From: Planctobacterium marinum
GTDB lineage: Bacteria > Pseudomonadota > Gammaproteobacteria > Enterobacterales > Alteromonadaceae
Direction of reading: 5' to 3'
Assembly: GCF_020687805.1 (NCBI RefSeq)
Contig: NZ_JAJEWQ010000003.1
Span: forward strand, 18,162-82,161
DNA: 64,000 bases
The notes under the pieces were generated by a model. That model saw only the letters and a program-made list of their open reading frames with translations. It ran no database searches and was not told the origin of the DNA. Shown in pieces: positions 8,985 to 17,510 of this stretch. Position numbers and translations under genes: made by a program. Each line of letters begins with the position of its first letter. Positions within the stretch are counted from its first letter, which is position 1.

Positions 8985-9890
8985 TTAACCGGCACCCCGG
9001 TATTTATCAATGATAAAATTTTTAAAGGTTTGCAAATGCGCTGATTGATAACTCACTTTCCGGTAGACGAAGTAAAGCTGCTTGGCCGGCATCTTGTTAT
9101 CCTGAAAGAGAGGGACCACTGTACCATTGGCAATTAGCTTAAAAAGACTTTGCGACAGGTGAAAACCAATACAACCGTGTTCAAGTGTCATTGATTTAAT
9201 CGCATTTACATCATCCATGTAGTGATGTGTTCCGGACTGATGACTGAATCCATGCTTTTTGAGCCAGCCTCTTACCTCTGCTGACAGCATTTCGAAATGG
9301 GGTAACGCAACCCGATGTGTACTTAATTCTGACACCCCTGTTGGCTGCCCAAAACAGGCCAGGTAATCCGGCGTCGCATAAAACGTTGGCGATACCTGCA
9401 TTAATTCTCGTGCAACAAGGCGTGTACTGTCAGCTAAAGTGCCTATCCTGAAAGCAAAGTCATAATCGCGTTCACTGAAGTTCTCCAGCATTTCGGAGTA
9501 GCTGATGGAAAAACTGACATTGGGAAATTTAAGTGCAAACTCATTGAGATATTGGGATAAGTTTGAGCCAATAAGTGATTTAGAAACCGTGATTCTAATT
9601 TGACCGGCAACGGTGCCCTTTTGCAGCTTTATTTGTCTTTCTGAATCTGTAATTTGCTTTAATATTGCACTGCTGGATTGGTAGAACGTTGAACCATGTC
9701 CGGTTAGCACCATCTGTTTATTGGAGCGGTCAAACAACTGAACCTCAAGGTCCCGCTCCAGATTGGCAATGTGCTTGCTTAGCGCCGATGGTGTTCTGTT
9801 CAAACTTTCGGCAGCCAGTCTTAAACTTCCGGTTCTGACAATAGCGACAAACGATTCATATTGCGATAGTTTTGACACATCACTTTCCAT
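8985..9890 (-). CDS. LysR-family transcriptional regulator
   Basis: About 301 aa. The N-terminal winged helix-turn-helix is clear (YESFVAIVRTGSLRLAAE, then RTPSALSKHIANLERDLEVQLFDR), followed by a LysR substrate-binding domain. ATG at 9890 starts MESDVSKLSQYESF; an in-frame GTG at 9920 with an upstream AGGTAA is an alternative that adds ten residues. It is divergent to the SRPBCC gene at 9981, the likely target. Effector unknown. Confidence 0.88.
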   Translation of the reverse strand: MESDVSKLSQYESFVAIVRTGSLRLAAESLNRTPSALSKHIANLERDLEVQLFDRSNKQMVLTGHGSTFYQSSSAILKQITDSERQIKLQKGTVAGQIRITVSKSLIGSNLSQYLNEFALKFPNVSFSISYSEMLENFSERDYDFAFRIGTLADSTRLVARELMQVSPTFYATPDYLACFGQPTGVSELSTHRVALPHFEMLSAEVRGWLKKHGFSHQSGTHHYMDDVNAIKSMTLEHGCIGFHLSQSLFKLIANGTVVPLFQDNKMPAKQLYFVYRKVSYQSAHLQTFKNFIIDKYRGAG

Positions 9891-9980
9891 TTTGGAAACA
9901 CGGATGCAAGTATAGTTCACTTTTCGTTACCTACAAAGCCACATATAGTTCGCCATAAATCAGGCAAACAGGAACTCTAT

Positions 9981-10466
9981 ATGAAGCAATTGGCAAACAC
10001 TTCAATCAATGTGGCTGTCCCGGTGGACACTCTTTTTAACTTCGTAACCAATATGGAAAATTACGGACTTTGGTTTCCCGGTGTTGTCGCGATCAGTTCC
10101 CACAACAAGTTAAAGCACGGCACCAAGGGCAAAATATACAAAGAGGTAATCAACATGCCGGATGGACAACACAACCTGCTGATAGAAGTCAAAGAAACCA
10201 AAACTAATGAGTATTTCTACACCGAGGGGGATCTGGCGCCTCTGCTACCCGCTATGCAAATGCAGTTCAAGTCAATAAACCTGGAGCAGTCACAACTGAA
10301 CCTGAGTTATTATTCAAGAAACAATAAATTGGATACCCATTCAGAATTGTTTAAAAGCATTACAGAAAATTTATCCGGGAGAGTTAACATCGCAGGGGTA
10401 AACCTACAGCAAATATTAAGCCCGCAAGGCGTTCATGCTATCCAGGCCCTTAACAGACAGACTTAA
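9981..10466 (+). CDS. SRPBCC-fold (polyketide cyclase/START-like) protein
   Basis: A 161-aa cytosolic protein with the layout of the SRPBCC superfamily: an N-terminal strand (NTSINVAVPVDTLFNFVTNMENYGLWFPGV) and a hydrophobic cavity fold that binds lipophilic ligands. No catalytic residues can be assigned. AGGAACT precedes the ATG by 5 nt. Divergent to a LysR gene, with 90 nt between the two starts, so regulation by that LysR is likely. Confidence 0.75.
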   Translation: MKQLANTSINVAVPVDTLFNFVTNMENYGLWFPGVVAISSHNKLKHGTKGKIYKEVINMPDGQHNLLIEVKETKTNEYFYTEGDLAPLLPAMQMQFKSINLEQSQLNLSYYSRNNKLDTHSELFKSITENLSGRVNIAGVNLQQILSPQGVHAIQALNRQT

Positions 10467-10525
10467 TTTGTGTGCACCATGTCAACTTCACGTAGCGTGA
10501 TGTGCTCATTCAGCCAGGGTCAGAT

Positions 10526-11815
10526 TCATTGTGCAAAACGAACCGTAACCCGGGTGCCCTGCTGGCTTTCCACCTGAAACTGCCAGCCCTGGTGCTCGCA
10601 CAGCCGTTTTACAATGGACAACCCAAAGCCGAAACCGGTACTTATTGCCCCTTTAATACCGGCCTCAGTCAGCTTATCAGAAATTCCGGGGTCGATGCCG
10701 GGCCCGGAATCCTGAATGATTAAACTGTCATCGGCAAAGTCAATCAGCACTTCACCCGAATCCGTATATTGAAACGCATTACTGAGCAAATTATCCAGCA
10801 AGACTTTTAACATATCCGGAGAAGCATGAAGGAGCGTGTCACAGCGTCCGGAAACCTCAACCTCCACCGGCTTATCGTTTAGTAACAAATGATTATCCAG
10901 TATGGATTTTTCTAAGACCGGCAGCAATGAAATGGGCTGTTTTGCGGTGGCGCTATGCTCTTCTCTGGCCAGCATTAACAGTGCCTGCACCGTCCTTTCC
11001 ATTTGCGTTGCGGCATCGTAAATGCGATTCAGAAGTTTTTCATTCGGCTGCGCCTCCTGCCCCACAACCCCGGCGTTCTGACTGCGCGCTAATTCCACGG
11101 CATTCTTTATCACTGCCAGTGGGGTGCGCAATTCGTGACTGGCATCCCGTGTGAAGTGTTTTTCACGACTCAGGGCAGCACTGATTCGGCCCAAAGTGTG
11201 TTCCAGCGTAACGGCCAGTATGCCAACTTCATTGTGCGGAAATTGTGCCGCAAATGATTTGGGAATCTGTTCAGGGGCGACACCGTCCACCAGTTCTGCC
11301 AGTTGTTTCAAGGGTTTGGTGGTTTTGCGAGCCACCAGCCAGGCCAGCAAACAGGCAATCAACGACACCAGCACAGTACTGACAACCAGCAACACAATAA
11401 TACCTTTGCGAATTTTGCGTACCTGCAGATCCGCACTCACCTCTGCCAGTAAGTAAACCTCCGGATAGCCAGGTAACGCCATTGCGTGATAGTGCCGGCC
11501 CTGTTCACCATAAAACTCGATGCGTCTGGGTTCCAAAAGTGCCATCTCTTTGATTTCTTCCGGAAATGTGTGCTTAGAAAAGTGCAGGCTCATTCGCTCA
11601 TTTTCCGGTTTGGACCACCTACCGGACGCCTCAAACTCAGTGATCAGACGGTTTGCCTGGCGCGCAATGTCTTTTTCGATAAAGTTATCCTCTAACACGT
11701 ACATTAACAAAAAAGACAATGCGCCAAAGATGAATGAGAGCACCACAGTAAACAAGCAAAATTGCACAACAATGCGCGTACTCAGACTGTGATAACGTTT
11801 GCCATTAAACTGCAT
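10526..11815 (-). CDS. Sensor histidine kinase
   Basis: A 429-aa inner-membrane kinase: TM1 at about 15-40, a periplasmic sensor region of roughly 100 residues, TM2 at about 138-160, a HAMP linker, the H-box FTRDASHELRTPLAVIKNA (phospho-accepting His), then N-box DNLLSNAFQYTDSG and G-boxes DSGPGID and GFGFGLSIVK. The layout resembles QseC/PmrB kinases. It lies 6 nt downstream of its response regulator and surely forms a pair with it; the operon starts at the DJ-1 gene or just upstream of the regulator. Confidence 0.93.
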   Translation of the reverse strand: MQFNGKRYHSLSTRIVVQFCLFTVVLSFIFGALSFLLMYVLEDNFIEKDIARQANRLITEFEASGRWSKPENERMSLHFSKHTFPEEIKEMALLEPRRIEFYGEQGRHYHAMALPGYPEVYLLAEVSADLQVRKIRKGIIVLLVVSTVLVSLIACLLAWLVARKTTKPLKQLAELVDGVAPEQIPKSFAAQFPHNEVGILAVTLEHTLGRISAALSREKHFTRDASHELRTPLAVIKNAVELARSQNAGVVGQEAQPNEKLLNRIYDAATQMERTVQALLMLAREEHSATAKQPISLLPVLEKSILDNHLLLNDKPVEVEVSGRCDTLLHASPDMLKVLLDNLLSNAFQYTDSGEVLIDFADDSLIIQDSGPGIDPGISDKLTEAGIKGAISTGFGFGLSIVKRLCEHQGWQFQVESQQGTRVTVRFAQ

Positions 11816-11821
11816 TGCCTG

Positions 11822-12520
11822 TCACTCCGACTGTTCAATATCCAGCGTAAATCCGACACCAAACACGGTTTTAATGACCGGTCTGGCGAAGGGCTTATCC
11901 ATAAGATTGCGCAATTGATAGATATGGGAACGCAACGCATCTGACTCGGTGGGTTCGTCGCCCCATAATTTATGACTTAGTTCAGAGCGGCTAACCACTT
12001 GCGGGTAGGCGTCAACCAGCACCATTAAAATGCGAAACCCCATGCTATTCAGAGCCACAGGTTGCCCGTCCCGCGACAGCGTTTTGCGCTTTCTGTCGAT
12101 GCACAAGGGTCCCAGTTCAATCACATCATGGGTGTTTAGCCTGTGTCTGCGGGATAAAGCCAGACAGCGAACTTCCAGCTCTTCCAGGGAAAAGGGCTTA
12201 GTCAAATAGTCGTCTGCCCCACTGTGAAAACCCGAAACTTTATCCGCAATACTATCTCTGGCGGTCAACATCAAAACCGGCACATGACGATCGGCTTTTT
12301 CGCGGATATGTTTACACACCTCTACCCCATCCATACCGGGTAAATTGAGATCCAATATCACCAGATCATAATAATTGTTTAATGCCAATGCTAATCCCTG
12401 TGGCCCCTTTTCCGCAAAATCCATAACATGGCCTTTGTGCTCCAGAAACTCAGCAATGTTCCGCGCAATGCTTAATTGATCTTCCACGATCAGGATGTGC
12501 AAAGAAGGGGCTTGTGTCAT
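11822..12520 (-). CDS. OmpR-family response regulator
   Basis: A 232-aa regulator: receiver domain with acidic pocket (IVEDQ), phospho-accepting Asp in YDLVILDLNLPGMDG near residue 57 and Lys in LTKPFS, then an OmpR/PhoB winged helix domain ending in the SHIYQLRNLMDKP recognition region. Closest in style to QseB/PmrA. It is followed at once by its kinase and preceded by the DJ-1 gene 43 nt upstream. The 11-bp-period TTTCAC repeats at 8037, 13742 and 17073 are its best candidate targets. Confidence 0.93.
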   Translation of the reverse strand: MTQAPSLHILIVEDQLSIARNIAEFLEHKGHVMDFAEKGPQGLALALNNYYDLVILDLNLPGMDGVEVCKHIREKADRHVPVLMLTARDSIADKVSGFHSGADDYLTKPFSLEELEVRCLALSRRHRLNTHDVIELGPLCIDRKRKTLSRDGQPVALNSMGFRILMVLVDAYPQVVSRSELSHKLWGDEPTESDALRSHIYQLRNLMDKPFARPVIKTVFGVGFTLDIEQSE

Positions 12521-12562
12521 TCTGTATTCCGTATTTCGGGTTATCCGTTCGACAATGCCAAT

Positions 12563-13690
12563 TTACAGCGTTAAGGTTTTAACTAGTGCTTTGGCAGGCT
12601 CAAACTCGGGATTAGTGGCCAGTATGGCGTGTAAGGTAGTTAAAGCCGCCTGATTATCACCCAGTTTATGTTGAGTTTGCGCAATTTGCATGTCCAGTTG
12701 TGGGTTAGCAATGACTTTTTGAGCCACCTGCATCAGCTTCAGCGAATTGTGCAATTGCGAATCCGTTTCGGCAAGTGCCTGATAATAATAGCCATACATG
12801 CCGGCCAGCGGAAGGTGATAATAGGCTTCATCAGAGGCCAGAACTTGCAATGCCTCGCTGTCGCCTGCTAAAAATTTCGCCACCAGATCCAGGGTGCGGT
12901 CATCGCGAAAAGATTGCATCGGTGTCGGCGCAATACCTAACGCTTTCACCAGCTCCTGTGCCACAGATATTGTAGAGGAAGGATTTTGCCCGGTGATCAG
13001 ACGCTCATCAACTGCCACATGATTCAGCATAATATCCGCAGACTGAAACTTCCCGCCGCGCTCAATGAGTTTATCCTGCAACAGAAACTCAAACTCAGGT
13101 AACCACTTTTTGCCAAACAATTGCTCTTCCTGATTAGTAAAGCCATTCACCGCTTTATTGGCCACCAGATATTTGCCATTTGCCAGTTTGACATCCACCA
13201 ATGCCGCAGGCCCATGACACACCGCCGCAACCACACCCTGTTGCTGATAAATATCAGCAATCAGGGATTGCAGGTTTTGGTCTTTGGGTAAATCAAACAT
13301 GGCACCTTTTCCGCCGACAATGAAGATGGCATCATAGCGTTGCGCCTGCAGAGTGGATAACGCCAGTGTGTCGTCAAGTTTCGCCATGATTTCGGCATCT
13401 TTTAACACCAGTGCATTGTAAGGTTTTTCCGGATCGTACTTATCGGCTTCAACTTCCCCCCCCTGAGGACTGGCAATATCAACCGTCAGGCCATTTTGAT
13501 TAAACACCAGATACGCCTTTGAAAATTCATCAAATTCATAGCCTGGCTGCACGCTCCCCTGTTCCTGGCCATAGCCACTGAGCACCATCAAAACTCGCTT
13601 TTGCGCTGTCGCCTGGGCGTTACTTACTGTCAATAATCCCAAAAGCACTATCAGGACACTGAGTACCGATTTATGTAGGTTCATGTTCAA
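12563..13690 (-). CDS. Exported DJ-1/PfpI-family protein with TPR-like tail
   Basis: A 375-aa protein with an N-terminal signal peptide (hydrophobic stretch ending SNAQATA near residue 28). Residues about 30-235 form a DJ-1/PfpI class I glutamine-amidotransferase-like domain: the nucleophile elbow AVCHGPAAL has the conserved Cys, with GGKGAMFDLP before it. Family members act as chaperones, glyoxalases or proteases. The last 140 residues are helical, with TPR-like character (LHNSLKLMQVAQKVIANPQLD). It heads the regulator-kinase operon and carries the shared TTTCAC box 51 nt upstream. A periplasmic DJ-1 protein next to a two-component system suggests a stress response. Confidence 0.82.
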   Translation of the reverse strand: MNMNLHKSVLSVLIVLLGLLTVSNAQATAQKRVLMVLSGYGQEQGSVQPGYEFDEFSKAYLVFNQNGLTVDIASPQGGEVEADKYDPEKPYNALVLKDAEIMAKLDDTLALSTLQAQRYDAIFIVGGKGAMFDLPKDQNLQSLIADIYQQQGVVAAVCHGPAALVDVKLANGKYLVANKAVNGFTNQEEQLFGKKWLPEFEFLLQDKLIERGGKFQSADIMLNHVAVDERLITGQNPSSTISVAQELVKALGIAPTPMQSFRDDRTLDLVAKFLAGDSEALQVLASDEAYYHLPLAGMYGYYYQALAETDSQLHNSLKLMQVAQKVIANPQLDMQIAQTQHKLGDNQAALTTLHAILATNPEFEPAKALVKTLTL

Positions 13691-13741
13691 ATCTCCGTAA
13701 TTGTTGCTGTTTTAAACGTTAATAAAGATAAAGTCAGGAGC

Positions 13742-13758
13742 GTGAAACAGATGTGAAA
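13742..13758 (-). promoter_or_regulatory. Direct repeat TTTCAC-N5-TTTCAC before the DJ-1 operon
   Basis: On the minus strand it reads TTTCACATCTGTTTCAC and ends 51 nt before the ATG at 13690. It differs from the box at 17073 by one base over 17. Placement next to a possible -35 region fits activation by the OmpR-family regulator of this operon (autoregulation). Confidence 0.62.
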
Positions 13759-13784
13759 AATGGCTCCTGAGTTGAGCCATTTTT
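13756..13784. terminator. Bidirectional intrinsic terminator
   Basis: Perfect stem AAAAATGGCTC / GAGCCATTTTT (11 bp) with a 7-nt loop and T-runs on both strands. It lies just after the ABC permease gene (stop 13807, minus strand) and separates that operon from the DJ-1 promoter; it overlaps the edge of the direct repeat. Confidence 0.8.
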
Positions 13785-13806
13785 AGATTGATAATAAAAG
13801 CCGGTA

Positions 13807-16284
13807 TCAGTCTGTCATGAGTTCTCTGACGGAACTGGATAAACTGTGTTTACTGGCCAGTAGCCCTACTACCACCACCGAGCCGGTAATGATTAACAGG
13901 GTCAAGCCCAACCACAGAAAATCCGGTTGCCAGGTCATGGAGAACTGCGACTGGTAAATCAACCAACCAGCCAACCAGGTGCCAAAAATGGCGCCACTTG
14001 CTGCAATAATTCCGGTTATTAACCACTCCAGAAATGTCAGTTGCAAACAGGTCTTACGTGAAAAACCAAAGCTCAGGATGATGCTATTCTTCTTCCTGTC
14101 CTGGCGTTCTCCCGCCTGGATCGAAGACAAAATGACAATTGCGGCCAGCAATACAATGAATAATGAAAATCCGCTCACCACCTGAGTTACCATGTTCAAC
14201 ATGTTGTCAAATCGTTGCGTCATTTCCTGTAAGGAAACCATGCGCAATGACGGGTGCTTTTGCCACAACTGTGACAGCACCGGAAAGTCATTGTCTTGCA
14301 GTTCCAGGCTTGCCATTGAATAGGCTACGCCGGACAAATGAGCAACGGCACTCGTCGGCATTTGAACCCAGAAAGTGATTGAGCCTGCGCCGGGTTTGTA
14401 ACCATGGCTGGCCACGATATCGAATTCTGTATAGTGCTCGCCAATAGCAAAGGTCATTCGGTCTCCGATTTCCAGCCCAAGATCGGTCAGTACCTCCTGT
14501 TCCACCGATATTTGCTGCCAGCTTTGCGCATTGGCGGTCCACCATTGTCCCTGTAACAGTTCATTATTTGCAGGAATTTCATCACTCCAATGCAATCGAA
14601 TTTCCCGTTGTAAGGTGGCCAGGCTGTCACTGGGTTTTTGGCTAAAATCTGCCAGCGATTGGCCATTTATGCTGATCAGTTTTCCATACATAAACGGCTT
14701 GTTCTGACGAATGCTTATGCCCCGATTATCAGCCCAATGCACAATGTCCTGCATTTGTGCATTGCTGGCCTGAGAAACCAACAGATTGCCGTCGTGCTGT
14801 CGCTGGTAATTGGCCATGCTGCTACCCAAATCGCGCAATAACATCAAGGTAAACAGCAACAGAAATGCACACAGTCCTACACCCAGGATCTGCGTGCTTT
14901 TGGTGATTAATCGCTGCTTCATAATAAAAAAGGCAAAGGGTAACAACCCCGAAACATTGCGGGTCAGCCATTCACCCAGGGTCATCACCAACCAACTCAA
15001 CAGCACAATCAGCATAATGCTGACACCCATGGTGCCAAGCACCATCGCCGTTAACAATCCGTTATCTGAATAGGCTACAGCAATCCCCGACAGCGCCACC
15101 AGGGCACACAACCAGGCAACCCCCTGATTTAACCTCTGAGCCTGATTGAAGAGTAGTTGCAACACTGAGGACTTAGCCACGCCCAACCAAACGGGTAACT
15201 GAAACGCGGCAAATAGCATGATCAGCACAAAACTGGTGGACAAAGCGAATAGCCAGTCTGGTTGCCAGTTCAATCCGTGAAAAGTGTCAGCCAGCCACTG
15301 CAATAACGCCCAATGACAACCCAAAGAAAGCAGTAGCACCCAGGGCACCATGGCCAGTGACTGCAGTAACCACTTAACCATTGAAATTTGAAAGATTGCG
15401 GATTTAGAGGCTCCCAGACTTTGACAGATCGCGCCAAAACACTGCTCTTTTTGCAGTTTTACTTTGGTGAGTTGCTGCAGTGCAATCGCCGCCATAAAAA
15501 ACAGAATAATAGATGCCAAACCAATAAAGTTCTCGGTGCGTTGCCAGAACAAAGCCAGTGGATGCGCCCCTTTTTTATGGTAAAGCGTAGCGGCAGGTAG
15601 CGCTTGCTTTTGCCAGTCCTGTAGTTGTTGTATCTGATCTGCGGAAGCCGCCACCAGGTAGCGATACGTAAACCTATCTTCTGAAAAATTAAGCGAGGCC
15701 AAATCATACTGATTTATCAGCGCCCGCATCTGCACGTTGTGCCCTTCCATCAGCCGATCTGGCTCATGCAACAATACTTTAGTTACCTTAAAATCCGTTC
15801 CGGCTATGCGGATCTGGCCGCCTGGCTGCGCTGACAACCCGGCCATTAATCGGGCATCCAGCCAGATTTCACCGGGAGCAGGCCCCTGCAACTGCCTTGC
15901 TCCGACATCAACAGAATCACCGGCGCGCAATTCACCTTGCAGCGGATAATCCTCTGCAACGGCCTTCAGTGTTGCCCGTTGCCACAGATTATTACGGGTT
16001 AACGTGGTATCAATGCTCTGCGTTAACACCCGGTGTTCAGATAGCGCGTCAACGCTTTGCAGTTGTTGCACCGTCAATGGGCGGCTGTTTTGCAATACCA
16101 AATCAGCACCCAGTAAATTGTTCAGATTACCGGTAAGGTAAGATTGAATTGAGGCACTGGTTAAACTCAACGTCACCATAAATACCATCAAGATCATTTG
16201 AGTCCAGTTGATAAAACGCTGCCAGAGATGACGTTTTTCCTGATGATAAAACTGCCAGGCCAACCCTATATTTTGTTTAAGCAT
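13807..16284 (-). CDS. FtsX-type ABC transporter permease
   Basis: An 825-aa permease with two FtsX-like halves: about ten hydrophobic helices in total, TM1 at residues 28-48, large periplasmic loops at about 50-255 and 500-690, and a C-terminal helix group (SGFSLFIVLLAAIVILSS onward). This is the build of YbbP-like permeases that pair with LolD/YbbA-type ATPases and serve in envelope lipid or peptide handling rather than import. The start overlaps the ATPase gene by 8 nt, so the two are coupled. Substrate unknown. Confidence 0.9.
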   Translation of the reverse strand: MLKQNIGLAWQFYHQEKRHLWQRFINWTQMILMVFMVTLSLTSASIQSYLTGNLNNLLGADLVLQNSRPLTVQQLQSVDALSEHRVLTQSIDTTLTRNNLWQRATLKAVAEDYPLQGELRAGDSVDVGARQLQGPAPGEIWLDARLMAGLSAQPGGQIRIAGTDFKVTKVLLHEPDRLMEGHNVQMRALINQYDLASLNFSEDRFTYRYLVAASADQIQQLQDWQKQALPAATLYHKKGAHPLALFWQRTENFIGLASIILFFMAAIALQQLTKVKLQKEQCFGAICQSLGASKSAIFQISMVKWLLQSLAMVPWVLLLSLGCHWALLQWLADTFHGLNWQPDWLFALSTSFVLIMLFAAFQLPVWLGVAKSSVLQLLFNQAQRLNQGVAWLCALVALSGIAVAYSDNGLLTAMVLGTMGVSIMLIVLLSWLVMTLGEWLTRNVSGLLPFAFFIMKQRLITKSTQILGVGLCAFLLLFTLMLLRDLGSSMANYQRQHDGNLLVSQASNAQMQDIVHWADNRGISIRQNKPFMYGKLISINGQSLADFSQKPSDSLATLQREIRLHWSDEIPANNELLQGQWWTANAQSWQQISVEQEVLTDLGLEIGDRMTFAIGEHYTEFDIVASHGYKPGAGSITFWVQMPTSAVAHLSGVAYSMASLELQDNDFPVLSQLWQKHPSLRMVSLQEMTQRFDNMLNMVTQVVSGFSLFIVLLAAIVILSSIQAGERQDRKKNSIILSFGFSRKTCLQLTFLEWLITGIIAASGAIFGTWLAGWLIYQSQFSMTWQPDFLWLGLTLLIITGSVVVVGLLASKHSLSSSVRELMTD

Positions 16285-17026
16285 AGTGCACCGCCCTGGC
16301 GGCTTCAGCCTGATCTTGCGCGGTGGATTGCTCAGTTGCCGTACATTCCTGTGACGCCCAATGTAAATTACCTTTATTAAACGCCAGTACCTGTTGCGCT
16401 TGTGCTGCTAATGATTCACTGTGCGTCACCATCACCAGCGCAGCGCCACGCTCCTGACAACAGGCAAACAGTATATCGGCCACTTCCTTTGCCGAAGCAC
16501 TATCCAGATTGCCAGTAGGCTCATCGGCAAAGATAAACTCGGGTTCAAATACCAGCGCTCTGGCTATCGCTACCCGCTGTTGTTCGCCACCACTCAGTTG
16601 CGCTGGCTTATGAGACAGCCGATCCCCAAGCCCCACCCGTTCAAGCCACTCACCAGCACGTTTAGTGGCATGGCGTAGCCCGCGCAATTTCAGGGGCAAG
16701 GCCACATTGTGTAGTGCCGTTAATTCAGGTAACAAATGAAATTGCTGAAAGATGAACCCCACTTTGTGTCTGATTTCTGACAAAGCCTGAATGCCGTGGC
16801 TACCGTGATACAAACAGGAGCCGGTGCTGGGCGGTGCCAAACCAGACATCAGAGTTAACAAACTGGATTTTCCTGAACCCGACGGGCCAGTTATAGCGTA
16901 AGAACACGTTGTATGTACCGTTAAATCGACGTGACTGAACAGGGTTATTTGACGTCCCTGGCTCTCAAAAGACTGGCTGACCTGGTTGAGTTCGATATAA
17001 CCGGAATGGGCATTGCTGACTGACAT
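16277..17026 (-). CDS. LolD/YbbA-type ABC transporter ATPase
   Basis: A 249-aa ATP-binding protein with Walker [10 protein letters not shown] near residue 47, Q-loop [22 protein letters not shown], signature [15 protein letters not shown], Walker [13 protein letters not shown] and H-loop VMVTHSES. The motif set is that of the LolD/MacB/YbbA group. First gene of a two-gene operon with the FtsX-type permease; a TTTCAC direct repeat lies 46 nt before its start. A C-terminal tail of about 30 residues beyond the H-loop region is unremarkable. Confidence 0.94.
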   Translation of the reverse strand: MSVSNAHSGYIELNQVSQSFESQGRQITLFSHVDLTVHTTCSYAITGPSGSGKSSLLTLMSGLAPPSTGSCLYHGSHGIQALSEIRHKVGFIFQQFHLLPELTALHNVALPLKLRGLRHATKRAGEWLERVGLGDRLSHKPAQLSGGEQQRVAIARALVFEPEFIFADEPTGNLDSASAKEVADILFACCQERGAALVMVTHSESLAAQAQQVLAFNKGNLHWASQECTATEQSTAQDQAEAARAVHYA

Positions 17027-17072
17027 ATTTACGACTCCATTTTAAGGACAATGTCAGCGTAAATAACCGGGT

Positions 17073-17089
17073 GTGAAACAGTTGTGAAA
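17073..17089 (-). promoter_or_regulatory. Direct repeat TTTCAC-N5-TTTCAC before the ABC operon
   Basis: On the minus strand it reads TTTCACAACTGTTTCAC and ends 46 nt before the ATG at 17026. Same spacing, orientation and near-identical sequence as the boxes at 13742 and 8037, hence a likely shared target of the response regulator encoded at 11822-12520. Confidence 0.62.
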
Positions 17090-17138
17090 AGCGAAAAGTG
17101 GTCACTCTCAGAAAAGTAACCACGTTCGATGTTTAAAG

Positions 17139-17378
17139 CTAATGCCCTTTTAAGGCGGTGATTAGGGTGGTGGCATGTTCCTGCAAGTCATGGCCCAGAT
17201 GGGTAAGATACCCCCCATCAGCCTGGGTAATAATGCCTTTTTGAAAGAGTCGCTGTGCCGCATCAACCATGGCAGGGTCTGCGTCATGATGAATTTTCAA
17301 TCCTTGATCTAAACTCTGATTGGGGAATTTCAGGATCAACTCTATTTCATCTTTCATTTCTGGTGTTATCTGATTCAT
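17139..17378 (-). CDS. TIGR02647 family small protein
   Basis: A 79-aa protein matching, from memory, the TIGR02647 family of gammaproteobacteria: it starts MNQITPEMKDEIELILKFPN and has a winged-helix-like core (AAQRLFQKGIITQADGGYLT) with a conserved LGHDLQEHA end. Possibly DNA-binding, but function is not established. Stand-alone gene with its own short leader. Confidence 0.8.
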   Translation of the reverse strand: MNQITPEMKDEIELILKFPNQSLDQGLKIHHDADPAMVDAAQRLFQKGIITQADGGYLTHLGHDLQEHATTLITALKGH

Positions 17379-17510
17379 TCACACTCTCTTATTTTTTATC
17401 TGGGTCAAAATCAGTGTAGTGCAAATTAAACCAGAAACACCACAAAAAATTGCGTTCACGCTGATAAATGCAACATGCCTTATGCCTACAGGATTATTTC
17501 AGCCTGTCGC

